From the NCBI GenBank assembly GCA_004802705.1, contig SGPL01000592.1, forward strand, positions 1-19,892: a stretch of 19,892 nt of DNA, given 5' to 3'. Both the position numbers and the translations under genes were made by a program. Source of the DNA: Bondarzewia mesenterica (taxonomy: Eukaryota; Basidiomycota; Agaricomycetes; Russulales; Bondarzewiaceae). Positions 8,883 through 17,378 of the stretch are shown here, piece by piece (the stretch's first letter is position 1; every line of letters starts with the position of its first letter). Below the pieces are notes generated by a model. It was not told the DNA's origin. It was given only the letters and a program-made list of their open reading frames with translations, and made no database searches.

Positions 8883-10420
8883 TTACTCTCGAGTGATACC
8901 CTTCTCCTCCAACACATCTAAAAAAATTCTAAAAGTACATGATGCCCATAATACTTTTTAAATGCCCATGTGGCCTGCTTTCCACTAAGATCATGCTGAT
9001 AAGCATCTATAAAATAATGTATGCATGTTGAGAATCTGACAAAAAATTGAGGTGTATTTAGAGAGCAGAAATATTTGATAGGCCACTTACCTTTGAATAT
9101 TAATGAGAGACACTGCCTAAACTGCATTGTGCTCAAGATCTTCTTCCTTCAAAGATAGAGGTAAATCATGATATAGACACTTAGCTCAGCCCCAGCACTG
9201 CTAGAATTTAACTCACAATGAAATTTCAGTAAAAAAAAATGACTTCATAGCTGCGCGCCCAAGAGTGTATCTCTAAGATTGACTTGACATTGACAAAATT
9301 GAGCTCATTGAACAATCAGTAATGTAAATTGCATGGTTTGTCGGGATGCAGTTCTGCACATTTGAACTTATACACTCTGCCTTAAGTCCTATGACCACCT
9401 CCTTATCCTTGCCATGCTCAATCAAAAGCTCATGCATGCCTCAAAAGACCTCCGAGTATGAGTGACCCTCGAGGTAATAGAGTGGCTATAGTTCTCCATT
9501 TGGTAGCTTTACATTGCCTATATGAATCTTCTCCTTGATGATCTTTCTATCTGGGCCATAAATGAGTTTATTGTCATCACTAATTTTAATGCACATAACA
9601 CCAAACATTGGCTGGCCCTCCTTTATTAGCTTCATTGACATCTTTTAGGCTAAAAGTGCATTGTCAGAGCATTTTCAGTGAGTGGTCGCATTGTCAAAGA
9701 TGAAGCGATGTCATTTATTGAAGAAGGTGCCACATCATTCATTGAGAATATCCATAGCTACATCAGCATGTGCTAGCACATCAGCATTCTCAAAATACCT
9801 CTCCCTTGCCTTTCTAGATCAGAATAGAATATATGCTGACTTCTTCTTATTTATAAAGTGCAGCCACTCATGGTCCACAAATATGAAGTCTACAAATATT
9901 AATGTTGCACCCTCTGTCTTTGCATGTGGAACTGGCTTCTCATTCTTATGGACCCAACAGATTTGGCAATAGTCATTAGCATAGAAGTGAGTTTCATCAT
10001 GATACCAGTCAACAATGACTTTCCCTTCCTTTAGCCTCTCTCTGCTCTCTTCCTCTTCATCACCCTCTCTTGTCTAGATCTGCTGCTGCTCTTTGGCCTC
10101 ATTAATTTTTAGCACAAAGACTCAGTTATGATATATCATCATATCTGTTCACTTGTATCCATCAACAAACTGCCCCTTAAGAGTTGTTTTCTACTAGTAT
10201 TCTAACTCTTGCATCCACTACTGTGCAGTCTAAAGTGTTATGGCTTTTTTGATATCATACTATTCTCAAACTGCAGGACTATTAACCTAGTTGTAGACAT
10301 GATGTGTGACAACATACTTGCTGATACTCTGAAGATAGAGGTGGATGTTGTAGACAAAGTTCTCATTCTTGAGGACAGAGTGTTTAGACCACCTGTATGA
10401 GTTTCTGAGTAAGTCATCAA
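8883..10420 (-). pseudogene. Decayed DDE transposase, IS630/Tc1-like type
   Basis: Reading the minus strand from about 10420 down gives a near-continuous match to a transposase family common in Agaricomycetes. In order: SISKYV (about 10320), an ITL-TAQ-WM helix-turn-helix-like stretch (10190-10230), GQFVDGYK (about 10160), VDWYHDETHFYAND (about 10005-9970), WVHKNEKPVPHAK, then FIFDNATTH (9704-9680), KMSMK...GPDRK, ARSYEVIF, KFHCELN (9226-9206), KEEDLEHNA, DAYQHDLSGKQATWAFKKYY, and a last piece LDVLEEKGITRE ending in TAA at 8885-8883. The HDE, FDN and HCELN boxes hold the DDE acidic residues, arranged as in the IS630/Tc1 type. Most breaks are in-frame stops; small frame changes occur near 9370, 9200 and 8925. 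An intron is recognisable at 9036-9090. The element is dead. Confidence 0.85.
9036..9090 (-). other. Intron preserved in the transposase relic
   Basis: On the minus strand a GTAAGT donor at 9090 and a TTTTTTGTCAG acceptor ending at 9036 enclose 55 bases. Removing them joins NIQ-R to FSTCIHYFIDAY, which matches the family's MRRFA-RSRRFMDAY stretch, and restores phase through an Arg codon. Confidence 0.75.
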
Positions 10421-10865
10421 CTAGCAACACTAAGAGAGTAATAACACAGTGTATATGTGGACACTGCAGTTTAAATGCAGAAAATTTGCACTTCAAAAAT
10501 GATCTAATAACTTTGGACCTTAAACTTGAATTAGCGGTGTCACGGTTAAAAATGGTTTTTCAACCTAGNTATATGTTGNATTTTCNTACTTTCTCAGAAT
10601 ATACCTATNGTTCNATGTGAGGGATATTNNGTAGATACTTNTGAAGNAATATTNCAGTGCTTNCTTANTAAGAGATGAAACAAANGNTTGTGGNAAATAT
10701 TTCTNTNATTTTAGAAATTTTTTCCTACATTGATCTGAGCAGAACTGAATTNANAGTTCAGGAGGATGAGCAGNANNCTAGTAGTNACACAAGAAAATCA
10801 TTATATTNAGGTGTTGCAATATGAATAACATTATGACTGAATATGTATAAAGCTTCAAGGGATGT
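10421..10865. other. Low-quality AT-rich stretch with scattered ambiguous bases
   Basis: More than twenty isolated N positions lie between 10569 and 10807. The part next to 10420 may be the far N-terminal end of the transposase relic (the minus frame stays open to 10496), but I cannot align it. Nothing else is recognised. Confidence 0.5.
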
Positions 10866-11034
10866 TGTAAGAACCCTAGGATTTATGACCTAGCTGATTG
10901 TTATGAAAGACTTTAACTTTACTTAAGAATATTTGAATTTCTTTACCAAAAAGAAATTTAAGAAAATCTGGGATTAACTAAAAAAAACTTGAGCTGCTCT
11001 TCTAAAAGCCCTCCTTATATATCTTTTCCCCTAC

Positions 11035-11049
11035 CTGCTTAGTAAGCAG
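11035..11049. repeat. 15-bp perfect palindrome
   Basis: CTGCTTAGTAAGCAG has 7-bp arms around a single central G. It lies just downstream of the TATA-like motif of the possible LTR and could be a protein-binding site. Confidence 0.6.
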
Positions 11050-11152
11050 ATCACCCTAATTCTCAAATGATTGCTAATCATCTTGAATTTTCTAGCTTAT
11101 GTCATCATTTTCTTCCAACTTCTTTATCCTTTTATTTTTCTGTTCTTGCTAT

Positions 11153-11350
11153 TTCTAGAATGTTCTTCTGCTTTCTTGAATGATCCTGCTCATCAAAATT
11201 CCTCCAATTTCTTTTAGATTGTTCTTCCTTGTTCTTGTATATCCTTGAGTAATTATTGTCTATTATTTCTTCTAGAACATTCCACTTCTTTCTTCAACTT
11301 TCCAGTTATATCCTTCCCTACTCATTTTTCTAGAACATTCTTCAATGTTC
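11153..11350. promoter_or_regulatory. Cluster of three heat-shock-element-like sites
   Basis: TTC-N2-GAA-N2-TTC occurs exactly at 11153-11165 (TTCTAGAATGTTC), 11270-11282 and 11328-11340 (both TTCTAGAACATTC); the last is followed by TTCAATGTTC. This is the alternating nTTCn/nGAAn layout bound by HSF trimers. The sequence match is direct; regulation by HSF is inference. The surrounding DNA is rich in TTCTT, which raises the chance of partial matches but not of three full 13-mers. Confidence 0.5.
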
Positions 11351-11418
11351 TTCAGCTTTTCAGTAATCTCTGATTTTAAATAAAGTTTGTAAATAATAAG
11401 AGAATGTTGGGTTCTTGC

Positions 11419-11921
11419 TTAAGGATAGTGATGGTGATATTTTTGAGGCTAAAATTTAAGTTTATGAATAAAAAAAGAGGGGGAGTGTATTCTAAAAACT
11501 TGGTTTTCTAAATAAGAATCCATTTTGAATCTAAATAAATCCAAATAAAATCTGCAAATTGAATAGTGAGCCTCTTCTTAATTTTAGCATAAAAGAATTG
11601 AATAAAAAAAGTTAAAAAATGTAATCAGGATTTGAAAAACACGACAGTAAAGATAGTGAAAATTATAATCCAAATGGGAATCTGAAGCTAGCTAGCCCAT
11701 TCCTATATCCTCTATCTCTGCTGTCTATCCCTTTTCTGCTTTAGAATATCCTCTAGTGAAATAATGATGCACGAGTAGATATTACATCCTGCGAACCCAA
11801 TAATCGCTGAATATCATTGAATTCATAAAATAACTGTCCAATGGCTAGATACAATCAGTAGACTTATCTCTCCTCTACTCATCACCTCAAACTCTACTTA
11901 AGATCTTTGATACCTGATCAC
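11419..11921. other. AT-rich stretch with a polypurine tract; no recognised gene
   Basis: A 16-base purine run (A7, GAG5AG-like) at 11470-11485 is followed directly by TGTATTC, the layout of a polypurine tract next to a 3' LTR start. No matching LTR end or second copy was found. The rest is AT-rich sequence with no coding signal. Confidence 0.4.
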
Positions 11922-12128
11922 CTATGAAACCATCCCATGCAGTTGGATTTCTGCATCCGCGCCAAATAGCCGAGCTTTGACTCGAATGTTGACTTCAATT
12001 AGTCGGCAAGGTTCATCGAGGAGCTGCCACTGATCTTCCATTTCTGGAATTGCATTTATTATCATGAAAGGATTAGAAACATCAGTGAGAGAGGGCAGTG
12101 GGATAAGAATAGGTGTAGAAATGAACAA
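11922..12128 (-). CDS. Short uncharacterised open frame, possibly a gene or transposon fragment
   Basis: Sixty-eight codons on the minus strand read like real protein rather than low-complexity AT translation, for example EMEDQWQLLDEPCRLIEV and VKARLFGADAEIQL. They stand out against the surrounding decayed DNA because no stop interrupts them and charged residues are mixed evenly. I do not recognise a family. The first in-frame start (12128-12126) is an ATG, but there is no supported promoter or intron. It may be an exon of a longer broken gene. Confidence 0.3.
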   Translation of the reverse strand: MFISTPILIPLPSLTDVSNPFMIINAIPEMEDQWQLLDEPCRLIEVNIRVKARLFGADAEIQLHGMVS

Positions 12129-12600
12129 GGAGGTGGTAGTAATGAGATCATTTTAGATTCTAGGTTCTAGATTGTAGAGAAGGACTGCATGATTGGAATA
12201 ATAGATTTTTAAAGGATCATATATGTAAATGATGGGAGTGTATTTAAGAAATTAGTTAGGCTTCATTTTCTTTGTTGTGCTTATCGATTTAGCCGAGTTA
12301 TGGCATTTTTGCTTCTTTTCACCATGTTCTCATCCAAAACTGTTTTTGGGCATGACAACATGTAGAAAGCTCTCAACATGCAGAAAGCTCTCACCACACA
12401 GGCCTCATATACAAGAAAAAAATAGTTATAAAAGATAGGCTGAGTGTGCAACTGCTCGACCCATTCACATTTGGGGAAGAAATTAAACTTGAACTAGCCT
12501 TGTGGCAAAAACTTGAGGCAATTACAAAAAATTCCTAAAGGAAACAATAGATGACCTCGTACAGTAGAGATAGTACAATCATTATAAAAGATTATGCATG
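12129..12600. other. AT-rich stretch without recognised gene
   Basis: Only a short tandem duplication at 12357-12392 stands out. A plus-strand stretch near 12470-12530 (reading FGEEIKLELALWQKLEAI) could be the decayed N-terminal part of the gag of the DIRS-like relic that follows, but I could not confirm it. Confidence 0.45.
12357..12392 (+). repeat. 18-bp tandem duplication
   Basis: AACATGTAGAAAGCTCTC is followed directly by AACATGCAGAAAGCTCTC, differing only by T/C at one position, so it probably arose by a recent slippage event. Confidence 0.8.
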
Positions 12601-12609
12601 CTAACTTGA

Positions 12610-14520
12610 TAGAGATCAGAGTTCAACATGATCTTGTCATTCGATATTGCTGAGCATTCATTATACTACACTAAGAGGCATGAGTTTAATGAACAGGTCT
12701 GGGTTCATCACTTATAAGGATTCTGCACATCAGCTAAAAGAGAGCAGAGTGAGAAGATGATAAAAAAGATGGATAACAAAATCACTACATCTGCAATGCC
12801 AAGTAGATCCTTCAGTAACAATGGCAAATTTTACCCCTACTAGAGAGAAGCATAAAATAATAGATTTTCTAGGCCCTTTTAGGGTGGCAGACCCTCGCAT
12901 GCTGAAGGGAGCATCTGCCTCATCTGCAGTACATTTAGTCACAGTGCCAAGACTTGCACTTAAACAACTATCTTCAAGAACAAATCTACTATCATGAGGT
13001 GGAATAAAGATAATGGCACACTCATCAATATCAAAAATGATAAGACTGAATATTATTTTTGATTTAATGCCAAAGGACTAGAAGGTTGCACTGACAAATA
13101 CAGAACTAAAGTTTAGCATTATTGCTCTACATGTAGAGGAGGTGATCATCATGCTAGTAGCAACTCCTGCCCTGTGGCCTAAAATGGCAAGCACACTGTT
13201 ATGCAAATTTTTGACACTTCCTCTATTCCCAATAATCCTGATCTCATTATTTTTCCTCCCTCATCCTTTATTATTGATCGCATCATCACACCTTATAACT
13301 CTGAGGCCTTCAAATTCTTCTTCTCAAATCTTGAGCTTACCAATCAGTGTCTACATCTATATAAATTAATCAAAAATGGGTTTTTTATTGGCATCAAAAA
13401 CTCACACCTCCTGCGTAACATCATTTTGCTCTACTGTTCCTCTGAAGATGATGTATAGATCAACTATTACCTAAAGGAAGAAATTAAATTCAGATGAATG
13501 AATGGTTCATTCTCTAAAAAATAAATGAAAATCCTGTGCAGCAGAACCTTCACTGCTTGCCCTGTCTATGTCATCATCACCGAGGATGATGAACACAAAA
13601 TCAAGCATAAAATTGTGCACAATATATCTTTTATTGGGGATCAAGATTACTGTATAAATGACCTTCTGGACTCAGATGACTTTCTCACAGAATGGGGTAT
13701 AGCAGCCATAGTAGCTGACTAAGTAAGGTCGCAGTAGCTTTTATCATTTGAAGGGTGTTGCCCAACAGTTGTCAGAGGTGCTAGAGTTGCATGGAGGTGA
13801 TGCACGGAATGTTGTAATCCCTTGAAATTGCATGCTGTGCATACAGTTAGCATTCAATGCTCATTATCTATCTATTAAGATTACAGCTTGTTGCTGTATA
13901 CACTGAAGGTGTCATAAAAATGTGTAGTTTGCAACTAATTAATGCCAGTTGATTTCTTACAGATTGTGAGTATGCCAGAGGATATGCAAGTGGCAATGCT
14001 TGACATCAAAAAGGCATATCATACCATGCCTATTCATCCACATGATAAAAAGTTTATTGTCATCATACATAAAAATGTCTACTATCTAGACTACATAACA
14101 CCTTTCAGTTTAGCTATGTGTTTGAACTTCAGGGTAAAGTCACAGATGCTATGATGAATATATAGAGCGGCATCAGTGTTCACCCTTCATTCAAGTGGGT
14201 GGATGACATCACTATATTTTGCTCACCAATGAGCTTTAAGGTGGTGTCGAACAGACACACTATCTTTAAATATAATTATAACAGAGAAGGTGCAAAATCT
14301 TTGATTTGCATGTTGGAAGTCCCCTGGCATATTGATAAGGGCCATGAATTTGATTCTATTTTTACCTATATGGGATTTTGCTGGAATATTCCACAATAAA
14401 TGGTCAAGTTGACAGAGAGGAAACTGACTAAATTACAGGCATTTGTGACAAAATACAGAGAGAAATGTTGCCTTCTCAAGGAGACTCTAAGTATAAATAG
14501 CTCATTGATACATGATGTCT
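12610..14520 (+). pseudogene. Decayed DIRS-like retrotransposon: gag-like region with zinc fingers, then reverse transcriptase
   Basis: One frame (1 modulo 3) carries a gag-like part: KRHEFNEQVWVHHL (about 12673-12714), a first Cys/His cluster GSICLICSTFSHSAKTC (about 12907-12957), and a second, CSTCRGGDHHASSNSC (about 13123-13170). The RT follows: ITPYNSEAFKFF (13286), GFFIGIKNSH, MNGSFSK, VHNISFIGDQDY, then after an intron MLDIKKAYHTMPIHP (about 13999-14040), a frame change near 14110, KWVDD (14189-14203, the catalytic box), VPWHIDKGHEF, FTYMGFCWNIP and LKETLSINSSLIHDVF. This order matches the Pol of Agaricomycete DIRS-like elements as I recall them. Many stops interrupt it. The tyrosine recombinase expected downstream is absent: the relic stops where the 138-bp repeats begin. 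DIRS assignment is less certain than RT identity. Confidence 0.7.
13723..13962 (+). other. Probable intron inside the DIRS-like RT relic
   Basis: The donor is GTAAGG at 13723, a branch-like CTAAT lies at 13935-13939, and the acceptor TTTCTTACAG ends at 13962. Removing these 240 bases joins ...AIVAD (plus one codon) to IVSMPEDMQVAML, corresponding to the unbroken ADIVS...LDI stretch of relatives. The interval itself has no family similarity. Confidence 0.6.
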
Positions 14521-14522
14521 TT

Positions 14523-14812
14523 ATTTTATTGATAAAAGCTAAAAATAGCTCATTATAAGATGACCTTTCNGATGAAGNTATCATCTNAAAGTTACTGATG
14601 AGCAGATGATGGATCTGAAAACAGAATCAAAATTAGTGTAGTATTGGCTGAGACATTAATGTTTTATTGGCAAAAGCTAAAAATAGCTCATTTTGAGATG
14701 TCCATGTTTTTCTCTGATGAAGATATCAGCTGAAAGCTACTGATGAGCAGATTATAAATCTGCAATCAGAATCAAAATTGGTTCAGTATTGGCTGAGATA
14801 TGGCCAATTCAT
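14523..14812. repeat. Two tandem units of about 138 bp (left side of the inverted repeat)
   Basis: AAAAGCTAAAAATAGCTCATT starts at 14534 and again at 14672, a 138-base period. Later shared blocks, such as CTGATGAGCAGAT, CAGAATCAAAATTGG-like and TATTGGCTGAGA, recur with the same offset. The first unit begins exactly where the DIRS-like similarity ends. Confidence 0.8.
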
Positions 14813-15488
14813 TTTTAAAAGAATCGCATTTCTGCATGTATTTTCAACTTTTTTGCCACAACCAGAGCAGTTATGACCCTCAAATTAGTTGTGTCAGACT
14901 TTGCCAATTCAGCTTTATAACTTTCATGTGTAGAGTATCCTATCATGAATACTGTTTTCATATCTCCTATCCTAGTTGCCAAAAGGTAAATGTTCACGTC
15001 TGCTCAATAACTTGTTACTTGAAATGGTACCCATTGATATTGATGCCATTGTGAAGTCTACGTCTATTTTAGATAGATTAGTGAGGGTCAGAATGATCAA
15101 AGTCAGGTGTGCATATGGTCTCTATAAATGAAAGTCATACAGCTGAATTGGCAAAGTCTGACACGACTAATTTGAGGGTCATAACTGCTCTGGTTGTGGC
15201 AAAAAGTTGAAAATACATGCAGAAATGCGATTCTTTTAAAAATGAATTGGCCATATCTCAGCCAATACTGAACCAATTTTGATTCTGATTGCAGATTTAT
15301 AATCTGCTCATCAGTAGCTTTCAGCTGATATCTTCATCAGAGAAAAACATGGACATCTCAAAATGAGCTATTTTTAGCTTTTGCCAATAAAACATTAATG
15401 TCTCAGCCAATACTACACTAATTTTGATTCTGTTTTCAGATCCATCATCTGCTCATCAGTAACTTTTAGATGATATCTTCATCGGAAA
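14566..15488. repeat. Large near-perfect inverted repeat (arms about 367 bp, spacer 186 bp)
   Basis: The left arm 14566-14934 is the reverse complement of the right arm 15121-15488. Comparing base by base I find about five mismatches, all within about 50 bases of the spacer, one extra T in a T run (left at 14850-14855), and ambiguous bases at 14570, 14578 and 14587. About 300 bases of the outer arms are otherwise identical. The spacer 14935-15120 shows no obvious gene. The arms contain the 138-bp units. An RNA across it would fold into a very long hairpin. No coding sequence is recognised in either arm. Confidence 0.93.
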
Positions 15489-15610
15489 AAACCAAGGTTA
15501 TCGCTCGATGACCTATTTTTAACCTTAGATACAAAAACAATAGTATCTCAACCACTATTATACCAATTTTAATTTTGATTTCAACTTATAAATGTCTTTA
15601 TCAAGGGCTT
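15386..15610. repeat. Continuation of the 138-bp repeats beyond the right arm
   Basis: Beyond 15488 a third, more diverged unit follows in the same orientation as the right arm: GACCTATTTTTAACC aligns with GAGCTATTTTTAGCT, and later ACCAATTTTAATTTTGATT with AC-TAATTTTGATTCTG. The left side has no matching third unit, so the palindrome is asymmetric outside its arms. Confidence 0.6.
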
Positions 15611-16800
15611 CTATGTTAGAAGAATAGACAAGATACAATTTTATTATGTCTGATTACAATGCCATCAATGATATGTTAAACTTTAATATAATCTCCTATG
15701 ATATCTGAGCTTTTAGATTTATACTGAGATTAAATATATTTTTATTTTGATTATACTATTTATTATATTAAGCTAGAGTGAACGTATACTCATCTAAAAT
15801 TATTTAATCAAAATATATGGACATTAGAATAAAAGCTATTAAAACTGCATTTTAATTTTGCTACAAAGCATATATAGCTGCTGTTTAAAGTACTACATTA
15901 TTCTAATATTATCAGTCTTTAATAATATTTTTAAAGTGAATACAATAGACATCTTATATCCTCTCATTTTCTTCCCATCTAGTTGAACTAGTTTTGCTGA
16001 AGATACTGTTAAGTTCAGAATCTCCCACGTTCATCCACGTTCACCTCCAGTAAATTTCTTTAACTTTTTTAGTTTAGTTCACCTCATTGTTCATCTCTTA
16101 ACCTCTTTGGCTCCCCTTTGACATTTAGGGCATTTTATCTCTTTGAGTCTAGTCGAGTAACAAAACAAACCTCTCTTAAGAATACCCAAACTGTTCTCTG
16201 AACAACATTAATTCTGAGCTAGCTTGAATGCTTAAGCTTATTTTTCTCATCAAAGCTGATTGATGTGACTTGAGTGCACTCACCTATGTCTCTCGCATCT
16301 TTTTAATTTCTTTGAAACACATTTTACAATATAACACTGTGTGCTTTGAGTGATATTAGATCAGAATGAGTTGAGGGCAATATCGTAAAGCATCAGCTAA
16401 TAATACTAAAGGCCATTGAGCTGAATGGAATACCTTAATTATAGGTCAGCATTTTCAATCTCAAAAGTCCAGCATATGGTGAAGGTTTAGAGCATCGACA
16501 ACAAAAAGTCTTATGATTAAAAGGTAAAAAGATGAAATGAGGAGAAGAAGTGAAAGATTATAAGAGATCGTAAAACCTTGCAGGTGGATGAAGATCATAA
16601 GAAATGTGAATTAAAATTTAAAGAGTAAAAATGATGTTATACAGGCATAGGGAGTAGGAGTGCTCATCATCTCCTCCCAACTGAACTACTAACTGATTAA
16701 CTGTCCTTAGTCAGGTGATTGAAGGGCAGAATGTTTAAGTTGCCTAATCAAGTAGATAGTCAGATTTTTCTTATATAATAATTAAAATGGATTTCAGCTG
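15611..16800. other. AT-rich stretch without recognised gene
   Basis: The DNA is very AT-rich, especially 15650-15960. A more mixed part at 16000-16260 has a near-duplicate CACGTTCATCCACGTTCACC. No protein similarity, RNA gene or long repeat was recognised. The right end may belong to the 5' LTR of the gypsy element that follows. Confidence 0.5.
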
Positions 16801-17310
16801 GCCTTCAAGACCACAGGCATCTTACTATATAAATATGTTTCTTTTGTCTTTATTGGCAGAGTAAATTAAACAACTGAGAGCAATGAGCTCCTCATACAGT
16901 CATTATATTTTTCTGATCTTTGCTACAGGGCAACAAACCCCTGAGTCTATCTCTATATTTCTCTTTACTCCTTCTATTGATTTTTCTTTACTTATAAAGA
17001 AGATTTTATTGGGCTGTCATGAACGATACCTGTATAGTTTGTTTTTTTTATTTTTCTATAATTGTACACATAACTATTCACACTTTTAACAAGGCGGTCC
17101 GATCAGCCATGATCCTTTTACCTACCTGATCTTTCCTTTCACTTGCACCCTTGTACGATATGTAACTATAATCTGTGCACTGCAGCAGGCAGTATTGATA
17201 TTCCTGCAGTAGCTTCTTCTCTCCTTAGCTTGATATACTTGGTCTATACTTTGTGTTTAGCCTAGACTTGTGCACAATAGGACACAGGGTATCAGCCCCT
17301 GCCTTTGATG
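16801..17310 (+). promoter_or_regulatory. Possible 5' LTR/leader of the second gypsy element (TATA box and PBS-like site)
   Basis: TATATAAA at 16826-16833 is a good TATA box some 550 bases before the gag start. Near 17286-17301 the sequence ACAGGGTATCAGCCCC contains GGTATCAG, the core of primer-binding sites complementary to initiator tRNA. This would put the LTR end at about 17280. LTR ends are not certain because the second LTR lies outside the window. Confidence 0.35.
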
Positions 17311-17378
17311 TCACTTCAGCTCGACCTTAGCTTCAGCTCAAGCATCAGATCAAATCCTCACTTAAACAAGAACTGCCA

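Larger units (their letters stand above)
10866..11418 (+). mobile_element. Possible solo LTR of a retrotransposon
   Basis: The stretch begins TGTAAGAACCC and ends near GGGTTCTTGC at 11410-11419, giving matching short inverted ends (AAGAACCC/GGGTTCTT), as LTR ends usually show. Inside are a TATA-like CTTATATATC (about 11012-11021), a 15-bp palindrome, and long pyrimidine-rich sequence with three TTCTAGAA motifs, resembling an LTR promoter and leader. No second copy is seen in the window, and the expected TG...CA terminus is not exact on the right. I rate it plausible, not proven. Confidence 0.4.

Noticed and set aside
14800..15054. Opposed open frames in the left arm and spacer of the inverted repeat
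   Set aside because: They are short and AT-driven, with no family similarity and no persistence in the mirrored arm beyond what the palindrome dictates.
14566..15488. Inverted repeat as terminal repeats of a small transposon (MITE or foldback)
   Set aside because: Possible, but no target-site duplication was found at 14566/15488 and the arms contain satellite units. I left it as an unclassified inverted repeat.
16883..17089. Open frame rich in Phe, Leu and Ile, possible small membrane protein
   Set aside because: The composition follows from T-rich DNA. It lies in the presumed LTR/leader of the second gypsy element and has no start context or similarity.
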